From Sulfurimonas sp. (lineage in GTDB: Bacteria; Campylobacterota; Campylobacteria; Campylobacterales; Sulfurimonadaceae), in assembly GCA_021157485.1 (NCBI GenBank), contig JAGGWO010000037.1, positions 1-12,524 on the forward strand: a stretch of 12,524 nucleotides of DNA, written 5' to 3'. A program made the translations under genes and the position numbers. Each line of letters opens with the position of its first letter. The stretch's first letter is position 1. Below, in pieces: positions 7,443 through 12,524 of this stretch. Under the pieces are notes generated by a model that had not been told where the DNA came from, searched no databases, and was given only the letters and a program-made list of their open reading frames with translations.

Positions 7443-8560
7443 TGAAACTACTTTTACTATCTCTACTTTTTATATCATCACTACTGGCAAATAAGGTTAT
7501 ATACCTAAGTTATGATAAAGTACCCCAAAGGGTAGTAAAAGGGGAAATATTCCCAATAACTATCAAAGCTCTCTCAACAGTTAGAGATTTTCAAAATATT
7601 GAGTACACATTTACAAATCATAATGGCTTAGAAGTTTTAAACACTATTCCCTATAGAGAAGAGAAAGGAAAGTACTACTACGAAACTTTTTACTTTTCAA
7701 CTACTGGTAGTCAAGCTAAACTTCCAGATATTAAAGCCACGTTAATTACTCCAGATGATTACAACTCACTTGATGAAAACCTAACTGAAGTTATTAATAT
7801 TGATGTAGTTGATTCCAATGAGACTGCAACTAATTATGACACTACAGTTTTAGTTGGTACAAAATTAAATGTAGTAACACTCAATCCTAAAAAGAATTTC
7901 TCAAATATCATAGCAGATAGTTTTGAAATAGTAGAGTATAAGACAACAAACTATGATAATAAGCACAATATAATTGTATTAGTTGCTACCGCACAAAACT
8001 GTAACATTGAAAAAATGAACTTTAAAGACGTTTATAAGCAGGGAATAGAATCAGTTACTTCATCATACTTTGATTCAAGAATCACTTATTATCTTGTTAT
8101 AAAAGAAGAGATTGAAAACTTTACATTTTCATATTTTGATTTAACTAAAAATAGATTTATACGTATAAATATTCCTATTATAGTTGATGATGACAGCGTA
8201 ACTACGCAAAGTGATATAAAGCCAAAAGACCAATCACGTGAGCTTCTTAAGATGAAAATAGCAGCTGGGGTAGCTCTTGTTGGTTTTATTTTTATTCTTT
8301 GGAGAAGAAAATATGTTTACTTAGTTTTAATTTTAATCCCTCTAATTTATATAATATATCTCTCAATTCCACAAAAAGAGATTTGTATCAAATCGGGCAG
8401 CCAAATACACTTACTTCCGGTAGATAATGGCACAATATTTGATACCACAAGTAGTAAACTGTATCTACAAAAAGAGGGAAGTACAAAAACATTTATAAAA
8501 GTAAAATTACAAAATGAAAAAATAGGATGGGTGAAAAATGAAGATATTTGCTCACTTTAA
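7442..8560 (+). CDS. BatD-like periplasmic/membrane protein with C-terminal SH3-like domain
   Basis: The product is 372 residues. A signal peptide (about 1-16, ending SLLAN) is followed by a long beta-rich region that begins like a BatD/oxygen-tolerance ectodomain (YLSYDKVPQRVVKGEIFPITIKA). Two closely spaced hydrophobic helices follow (about 273-287 and 291-309), separated by a WRRK turn, so the chain should enter and leave the membrane and end in the periplasm. The last 60 residues look like a bacterial SH3 domain (GSQIHLLP...FIKVKLQNEKIGWV), with cysteines 315 and 370 near its two ends. Its place between purQ and plsC matches Cj0515 of C. jejuni, from memory. Binding to peptidoglycan or an envelope partner is inferred, not shown. 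The start is fixed by the one-base overlap with purQ. Confidence 0.65.
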   Translation: MKLLLLSLLFISSLLANKVIYLSYDKVPQRVVKGEIFPITIKALSTVRDFQNIEYTFTNHNGLEVLNTIPYREEKGKYYYETFYFSTTGSQAKLPDIKATLITPDDYNSLDENLTEVINIDVVDSNETATNYDTTVLVGTKLNVVTLNPKKNFSNIIADSFEIVEYKTTNYDNKHNIIVLVATAQNCNIEKMNFKDVYKQGIESVTSSYFDSRITYYLVIKEEIENFTFSYFDLTKNRFIRINIPIIVDDDSVTTQSDIKPKDQSRELLKMKIAAGVALVGFIFILWRRKYVYLVLILIPLIYIIYLSIPQKEICIKSGSQIHLLPVDNGTIFDTTSSKLYLQKEGSTKTFIKVKLQNEKIGWVKNEDICSL

Positions 8561-9236
8561 TTGGTTTGTTTCAACCACAATTATATTTATTGCAATTGCA
8601 TTATCTATAGCACTATTTCCTATACTACCTAGACCATATCCTAGAAAAATATCAACATGGTTTATAAGGTATACAACTTTTTTCTCAACTACTATCAAAG
8701 GTGAGGAGGATCCAGCTGCACAGATGTTCCTTATTAATCATGAAAGTGATATGGATGTTGGTGTAATGGAGACAAGCACTAAAAAAGATTTAGCTTGGGT
8801 TGCTAAAAAAGCTCTTTTTGATGTTCCATTTTTTGGACTTGCCATGAGACTTCCTGAAGATATTGAGATAGAAAGAGAGAGTAAAACTGCGCTGGTAAAA
8901 CTTCTCCGTGCTGTAAAAGATAGAATAAGTAAAGGTAGAACTATCACAATGTTTCCAGAGGGCACACGCTCTAAAAATGGGAAAATGTTACCTTTTAAAT
9001 CTGGTGCAAAATTTGTTGCTGATAAATATAAGCTACGAGTCCAGCCTGTAGTACTGGTTAATACAACAAGTTGTTATGATATAAAAAGATTTCATTACTC
9101 TCCTAAAAATATTACAGTTGTCTATATGGAATCTTTTATAGCTGATAAAAGTGATGCGAACTGGTTAAAAGATTTAAGAGTAAAAATGCAAAAGGTGTAT
9201 AATGATGAGCTGGCAAACAATCCTAGCGATAGGTAG
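8538..9236 (+). CDS. plsC: 1-acylglycerol-3-phosphate O-acyltransferase
   Basis: PlsC adds the second acyl chain to lysophosphatidate, giving phosphatidate for phospholipid synthesis at the inner face of the inner membrane. The 232-residue protein has one N-terminal hydrophobic helix (about 8-31) and the family motifs: catalytic H68-ESDM-D73 (HX4D, in LINHESDMDVG), the middle block with a glycine-rich turn FFGLAMRL, FPEGTRS (139-145) binding glycerol phosphate, and a fourth block around VQPVVLVN. The start overlaps the previous gene by 23 nt with GGATGGG upstream. The gene's end overlaps crcB by 35 nt. It is identified by motif; the acyl-donor preference (ACP or CoA) is not readable. Confidence 0.93.
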   Translation: MKIFAHFNWFVSTTIIFIAIALSIALFPILPRPYPRKISTWFIRYTTFFSTTIKGEEDPAAQMFLINHESDMDVGVMETSTKKDLAWVAKKALFDVPFFGLAMRLPEDIEIERESKTALVKLLRAVKDRISKGRTITMFPEGTRSKNGKMLPFKSGAKFVADKYKLRVQPVVLVNTTSCYDIKRFHYSPKNITVVYMESFIADKSDANWLKDLRVKMQKVYNDELANNPSDR

Positions 9237-9594
9237 TGGCGGTTTTATTGGGGCTGTACTGCGAGCGTACCTTAACGGCTTAATCTCACACAGAGTTCCA
9301 CATGAGCTTCCATTTGGTACACTTGGGGTAAATCTCATTGGTAGTTTTGTTATGGGCTGCCTTATAGCCTATTTTATGTATAGTTCATCTCTTTCCGTTC
9401 ACATAAAATCTTTTCTCTCAACTGGTATACTAGGGGCTCTTACTACTTATTCAACATTTGCAGTAGAGAGTTTTTTACTTTTAGAAGGTGGAAGTATAGG
9501 ATTAGCTCTAATAAATATGTCATTAAATGTTTTTGGAACTGTTATTATGGCTGGAAGCGGCTACTATTTAATCAATAGTATTTTTAAATCTTAA
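9202..9594 (+). CDS. crcB: Fluoride exporter (Fluc/CrcB channel)
   Basis: CrcB forms dual-topology dimers in the inner membrane that let fluoride leak out of the cell and so limit its toxicity. The 130-residue protein has four hydrophobic helices and the family marks GGFIGAVLRAYL (residues 14-25), PFGTLGVNLIGSF with the conserved Asn, and GALTTYSTFAVE, whose TTYSTF segment forms the Na+ site and phenylalanine face of the pore. Two adjacent ATGs (9202 and 9205) are usable; an AAAGG site lies 6 or 9 nt upstream inside plsC. No fluoride riboswitch is seen, as expected for a gene embedded in plsC. Its stop lies inside the 3' end of the oppositely oriented ABC ATPase gene. Confidence 0.96.
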   Translation: MMSWQTILAIGSGGFIGAVLRAYLNGLISHRVPHELPFGTLGVNLIGSFVMGCLIAYFMYSSSLSVHIKSFLSTGILGALTTYSTFAVESFLLLEGGSIGLALINMSLNVFGTVIMAGSGYYLINSIFKS

Positions 9595-10153
9595 TAACCT
9601 CATCAGCACACCAGGAAGCCAACTCCATATCATGTGTTATCAGAAGTATCCCCATATCATCTAAATGAGTCATTAACATTTTCATTATCTCTAGCTGAAC
9701 TACATTATCTAGTGCAGAAGTTGGCTCATCTAAAAGCAATAAATCCGGTTTCATAAGCATAGCTCTAAGAATTGATGCACGCTGAAGTTGTCCCCCAGAA
9801 AGTTCGTGTGGAAGTTTTTTTAAAAGTTTATACTCTAGATTTATAGATTTGAGGTAGTAATCAAGTTCATCTAGTGGAGCGACATCTTCTATTTGGTTTA
9901 GAAGTGAATAACTTGGGTGAAATGAACTGTACGGGTCTTGAAAAACTTCGGAGAGTCTAGCATATTTCAGTGTTCCGCTAAATGGCTTTAAATTATTTAA
10001 AATCAGTTCAAAAAGTGTGCTTTTTCCAGCACCACTCTCACCAACTATAGCCTTCACCTCACCTTTTTTAAGAGTAAGTGAAAAATCATTAAAGAGGAGT
10101 TCCTCTTTTTCATATCCAAATGAGATATTTTTTATCTCTAAAATTTCACTCAA
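9584..10153 (-). CDS. Compact ABC-transporter ATPase, TTG start, orphan
   Basis: This is an ABC nucleotide-binding protein of 189 residues with all ATP-site motifs: Walker A GESGAGKST (38-46), Q-loop Gln72 in VFQDPYSSFHPS, signature LSGGQ (118-122), Walker B LLLLDE (138-143), D-loop SALD and switch His174. The Q-loop block is typical of the dipeptide/oligopeptide/nickel (Dpp/Opp/Nik) branch. It is short: Walker A to Q-loop is about 26 residues, roughly 20 fewer than usual, and the chain stops soon after His174 without the branch's C-terminal extension. The start codon is TTG at 10153-10151 with AAGAG upstream; no in-frame ATG fits. No permease or binding protein is in the window, so substrate and even a transport role are open. 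It lies 10 nt after the dUTPase stop and is probably co-transcribed. Confidence 0.85.
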   Translation of the reverse strand: MSEILEIKNISFGYEKEELLFNDFSLTLKKGEVKAIVGESGAGKSTLFELILNNLKPFSGTLKYARLSEVFQDPYSSFHPSYSLLNQIEDVAPLDELDYYLKSINLEYKLLKKLPHELSGGQLQRASILRAMLMKPDLLLLDEPTSALDNVVQLEIMKMLMTHLDDMGILLITHDMELASWCADEVIKI

Positions 10154-10163
10154 TTATCTGCTC

Positions 10164-10859
10164 TTAATGCTGCTTATTTAAAGCAAAATATGCTTTTGCA
10201 AGTTCTTTATATAGAAGTTCTGGCTTTATATCACCATTCTCTTCCCAAACTCTTTTCATAACTACATTATCCTCTTCACCATTCCATATTTTAATATATG
10301 TACCATCTTTGTAACCATTATCTTGACGAAACTGATTTAAAATATTTTTTCCAACATAAAGACGGTAGAGAGTCTCTAAATCAAGACCACTCATAACAGC
10401 TAAGTCAAAAAATTCACTAAACATCTCTTCTAGCTTTAGCTCACCCTCTTCTAAAGAGAGACGGATAATATTTTCAACTTTATTAATCACATCATCTTGA
10501 AACCCAAAACTATTGTTTCTTTTATCAATTGTAGAGAAACTTGGTAGTTGAGAGATATTCAGCGCTATATCTTCTATACCACCTCTCAGGTTTTTAGAGT
10601 AATTCTCAATAGCTAAACTCATAATAAAGTGCCAAACATCTACTACTTCTATCTGAAGGTTATCCCAGTCTGGTTTTTGATTTATACTCTTCCAGTGCTT
10701 CCATGAAAATGAATCAACCATCTCAGCACACTCCATATATATACAGCGTCTCCAGTTAATTGTTTTACCGTTTTTAGTAACGCCCTCTGTCCATTTTTCT
10801 CCATTTGTAGCATCGTTTAGTTGAGCCTGAAGTTGTAGCATTAATAATATTTTATCCAT
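10164..10859 (-). CDS. Dimeric dUTPase (Campylobacter type, all-alpha)
   Basis: The enzyme hydrolyses dUTP (and usually dUDP) to dUMP, keeping uracil out of DNA and feeding dTMP synthesis. The 231-residue protein belongs to the all-alpha MazG-related dUTPase family known from C. jejuni rather than the trimeric Dut family. The metal-binding set is E43-xx-E46 (in IYMECAEMVDSF) and E71-xx-D74 (in IEVVDVWHF). WRRCIYMEC, SWKHWK and, near the C-terminus, GKNILNQFRQDNGYKDG match the C. jejuni enzyme closely from memory. The ATG at 10859 has AAAGAG 6-7 nt upstream, and a GGTACAAT promoter box lies 29 nt before it. It leads the two-gene run with the ABC ATPase. Confidence 0.92.
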   Translation of the reverse strand: MDKILLMLQLQAQLNDATNGEKWTEGVTKNGKTINWRRCIYMECAEMVDSFSWKHWKSINQKPDWDNLQIEVVDVWHFIMSLAIENYSKNLRGGIEDIALNISQLPSFSTIDKRNNSFGFQDDVINKVENIIRLSLEEGELKLEEMFSEFFDLAVMSGLDLETLYRLYVGKNILNQFRQDNGYKDGTYIKIWNGEEDNVVMKRVWEENGDIKPELLYKELAKAYFALNKQH

Positions 10860-10887
10860 AAGTTTCTCTTTAATATTTAATTAGTTT

Positions 10888-10895
10888 ATTGTACC
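10888..10895 (-). promoter_or_regulatory. Candidate -10 promoter element for dUTPase gene
   Basis: On the minus strand, GGTACAAT reads from 10895 to 10888, an extended -10 form. Transcription would begin near 10881, leaving a leader of about 22 nt with the AAAGAG ribosome site. It stands 7 bp from a matching box facing the other way. Confidence 0.45.
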
Positions 10896-10902
10896 TAAAT
10901 AT

Positions 10903-10910
10903 GGTAAAAT
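10903..10910 (+). promoter_or_regulatory. Candidate -10 promoter element for the 57-residue gene
   Basis: GGTAAAAT ends 7 nt before the ATG at 10918. Standard spacing puts the first transcribed base at about 10916-10918, so the message would begin at or one or two bases before the start codon. There is no ribosome-binding sequence between box and ATG. Confidence 0.45.
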
Positions 10911-10917
10911 CCTGTCT

Positions 10918-11091
10918 ATGAAAAGAATCAACTGCAGAAGATGTGAATTTTATTTTGTTACGTGGGAGAAGAATAAACCTCATGGTTGTAAGGCTTATGG
11001 TTTTAAATCACAGCAGATACCATCACTTGTGGTTTTTCAAAGCAGTGGAACTGACTGCAGTCTCTTTAAGATGAAGAATCCTGCCAAATAA
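10918..11091 (+). CDS. Small four-cysteine protein (57 residues), zinc-ribbon-like
   Basis: This short frame encodes a 57-residue basic protein beginning MKRINCRRCEFYFVTW. It has exactly four cysteines, C6-xx-C9, C24 (in PHGCKAYGFKS) and C47 (in SSGTDCSLF), which could hold one zinc or an iron-sulfur centre. The blocks YFVTW, P-x-GCKAYGFKS, IPS and SSG-x-x-C are, from memory, those of a widespread family of proteins of about 55-65 residues that some databases label uracil-DNA glycosylase. It lacks any glycosylase domain, so I do not accept that label. It is divergent from the dUTPase gene and shares the 58-bp gap with it. Its last 26 nt overlap the 3' end of the oppositely oriented YhbP-like gene. 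It appears leaderless. Confidence 0.85.
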   Translation: MKRINCRRCEFYFVTWEKNKPHGCKAYGFKSQQIPSLVVFQSSGTDCSLFKMKNPAK

Positions 11092-11491
11092 TCTTTTTCC
11101 CAAATCCTAATCTATTATCCGTCATCTTAAAATAGTTTACTTTTATCTGCCAAAGCTTTGGTGAGAGCGCAAGAGCGTAGGGAAATATTTTAAAGTAAAG
11201 TTTTTTAAGTTCTTTATCTTTCAACAGACTAAACGCAGCTCTGAATTGAGCACCTTGTATCTTACCAACAGTTTTAGTCTCAAGTAAAATATTTCCAGAT
11301 ACAGCTGCGTTTTGTTTGATATGTTCTATATGAGTTGTATCATCACTACTTGCGACTATAAAAGAATTTGTCTCTTTTGAATATACATAAAAAAGACTGC
11401 AAACACTTAACTCTTTAAAGTCTGTGGTAGCTAAACTCATTACATGGTGTTCATCTAAAAAGAGTGCTATTTTTTCTAAATCACTGTCCAT
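11066..11491 (-). CDS. YhbP/UPF0306 family, PNPOx-like split-barrel protein
   Basis: The 141-residue protein resembles E. coli YhbP (UPF0306), a split-barrel member of the pyridoxamine-phosphate-oxidase-like flavin-binding fold. The clearest match is the C-terminal block TDNRLGFGKKIIW (E. coli: TDNTLGFGKKMIW, from memory). The start LFLDEHHVMSLATT, the strand SFIVASSDDTTHIEHI and VGKIQGAQFRA also fit. Family members are thought to bind FMN or a similar cofactor, but the reaction is unknown. No signal peptide is present, so it is cytoplasmic. The ATG follows the stop of the 73-residue gene after 3 nt with only a weak ribosome site, so coupled translation is likely. Its 3' end overlaps the small cysteine-rich gene on the other strand by 26 nt. 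Confidence 0.85.
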   Translation of the reverse strand: MDSDLEKIALFLDEHHVMSLATTDFKELSVCSLFYVYSKETNSFIVASSDDTTHIEHIKQNAAVSGNILLETKTVGKIQGAQFRAAFSLLKDKELKKLYFKIFPYALALSPKLWQIKVNYFKMTDNRLGFGKKIIWQDSSS

Positions 11492-11494
11492 ACA

Positions 11495-11716
11495 TTATTT
11501 TCTAAAAAGATAATTTTCCAAAGCTTCATCATCACTGATATCATGCTTATCAAGCATCATCTGAGCTAGAGTATCATTAGCTAATGACTCATATATATCT
11601 GATGGATTTGTCATGTTGTAATAACTTTTAATAAAATCTAAAAGTATCTCAAAATTTTCTTCTTTATGACTACTGCGTTTATACTCTTTATATTCATCCC
11701 AATTTATCTGTATCAT
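11495..11716 (-). CDS. Small acidic protein of unknown function
   Basis: I do not recognise this 73-residue protein. It is acidic and predicted mostly helical, with a basic patch (YKEYKRSSHK) near the N-terminus and DISDDEALENYLFRK at the end. There are no cysteines, no signal peptide and no membrane helix. The start codon overlaps the aminotransferase stop in an ATGA arrangement, and the YhbP-like gene follows 3 nt after its stop, which supports it being a real, co-translated gene. A role tied to either neighbour cannot be read from sequence. Confidence 0.75.
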   Translation of the reverse strand: MIQINWDEYKEYKRSSHKEENFEILLDFIKSYYNMTNPSDIYESLANDTLAQMMLDKHDISDDEALENYLFRK

Positions 11717-12524
11717 TCAACTCTCCCAAATCTTTGCTCTAGTGCTTTTTCTAACTGTTTTATTATTTGTGACATTTTAGCACGAGAGACTGCAAAATTC
11801 AAGCGCATAAAACCACTTCCCTCTCTGCCAAAACTAATTCCTGCGTTTAATCCGAGTTTTGCTTCTTGAACAAAAAAAGCTCTTAAAGCCTTATCTCTTA
11901 AACCCATTCCCTTACAATCTAACCAAGCTAAATATGTAGCTTCTATAGGAGTTACTTTAATAACTCCCGTGTACTTCTCACAAACTTCTTGTAACATCAT
12001 GTAGTTACCATAGAGATGAACTTTTAAATCCTCTAACCAAGGTTTTCCATGTTTGTATGCAGCTTCAAACGCAACATGAGAGAGTACACTTCCCTCTGCA
12101 AAATGCACACGATTATAGACCTCTTTAAACCTTTTACGCAACTCTTCATTTTGAATGGCAACACTACTCATAGAAAAACCAGCCATATTAAATGTTTTTC
12201 CAACACCAATAGCTGTTAGAGTTATATCTCTTGCTTCCTCACTCAAAGATGCAAAAGGGATGTGCTTGTTTGGTGCATAGACTAAATCAGAGTGTATCTC
12301 ATCTGCAAATACTACAATATTATGCTCTAAACAAACTTTCAATATCTCTTCTAACTCCTCTCTTCTCCATACGCGACCAACAGGATTATGAGGTGAGCAC
12401 AGAAGCAAAAGCTTTGTGTTTTCATCTATTTTTGATTTTAAATCTTCTATATCAAAAATATAGGTATCATCTTCAAGCTGTTTAAGAGGGTTTTTTAAAA
12501 CCTTTCTTTTTGCACGTGTTACAC
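11713..12524 (-). CDS. PatB/MalY-type PLP aminotransferase (C-S lyase), 5' end cut
   Basis: This is a fold-type I PLP enzyme of the PatB/MalY branch, whose members mostly cleave cystathionine or cysteine conjugates (beta C-S lyase) rather than transaminate. The open frame runs to the right edge, so the N-terminal third is missing and 269 residues are visible. Present are LLLCSPHNPVGRVW, FADEIHSDLVY holding the Asp that pairs with the pyridine nitrogen, and GVGKTFNMAGFS with the Schiff-base lysine. The C-terminal FMRLNFAVSRAKM has the arginine that binds the substrate carboxylate. A TTG inside the CSPHN region at 12408 is not the start, because in-family sequence (KNPLKQLEDDTYIFDIEDL) continues upstream. 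The stop overlaps the next gene (ATGA). It likely serves methionine or sulfur metabolism; aminotransferase activity cannot be excluded. Confidence 0.9.
   Translation of the reverse strand, partial: VTRAKRKVLKNPLKQLEDDTYIFDIEDLKSKIDENTKLLLLCSPHNPVGRVWRREELEEILKVCLEHNIVVFADEIHSDLVYAPNKHIPFASLSEEARDITLTAIGVGKTFNMAGFSMSSVAIQNEELRKRFKEVYNRVHFAEGSVLSHVAFEAAYKHGKPWLEDLKVHLYGNYMMLQEVCEKYTGVIKVTPIEATYLAWLDCKGMGLRDKALRAFFVQEAKLGLNAGISFGREGSGFMRLNFAVSRAKMSQIIKQLEKALEQRFGRVE

Noticed and set aside
8738..8965. Minus-strand 75-codon frame
   Set aside because: It is antisense to the catalytic core of plsC.
10918..11091. Uracil-DNA glycosylase as name for the 57-residue protein
   Set aside because: The protein is far too short for any glycosylase fold and lacks the active-site motifs; it shares only a database label with that enzyme.
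11666..11869. Plus-strand 67-codon frame
   Set aside because: It is antisense to the aminotransferase end and the 73-residue gene, which are coupled by an ATGA overlap.
12231..12485. Plus-strand 84-codon frame
   Set aside because: It is antisense to conserved aminotransferase motifs.

Overview
The window is AT-rich, densely packed bacterial chromosome. It most likely comes from a Campylobacterota (epsilonproteobacterial) genome of the Sulfurimonas/Sulfuricurvum kind. The clues are the dimeric Campylobacter-type dUTPase and the gene order S41 protease-purC-purS-purQ-membrane protein-plsC-crcB, which from memory matches Campylobacter jejuni Cj0511-Cj0517. Genus-level placement is an inference. 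I see no transposase, integrase, rRNA, tRNA or CRISPR array, and no gap over 300 bases without a gene.

Left block (1-3464, minus strand): a tight five-gene run in the order hemerythrin-like protein, twelve-helix membrane protein with heme-copper-oxidase/NnrS-like histidines, shikimate kinase (aroK), exported thioredoxin-like protein, and hisD (cut by the window edge). The gaps are 3-15 nt or short overlaps. The run begins at a candidate promoter near 3464 and joins probable O2/NO-related proteins to aromatic and histidine biosynthesis genes.

Middle (3500-4411, plus strand): one unusual gene whose N-terminal domain resembles DUF6166 and whose remainder is a long charged coiled coil. Its promoter lies between it and the hemerythrin operon.

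Right-of-centre block (4443-9594, plus strand): a seven-gene run of exported S41 protease, purC, purS, purQ, a BatD-like membrane protein with a C-terminal SH3-like domain, plsC and crcB. The start and stop codons mostly overlap, so one transcript is likely. It covers purine synthesis (SAICAR synthase plus two subunits of FGAM synthase; purL is not here), envelope work and fluoride export.

Right end (9584-12524): crcB converges on a minus-strand pair, an unusually compact orphan ABC ATPase (TTG start) and a dUTPase. A 58-bp gap with back-to-back promoters separates the dUTPase from a 57-residue four-cysteine protein on the plus strand that looks leaderless. That gene converges, with a 26-nt overlap, on a second minus-strand run: a PatB/MalY-type aminotransferase (cut by the edge), a small unknown protein and a YhbP/UPF0306 flavin-binding-like protein.
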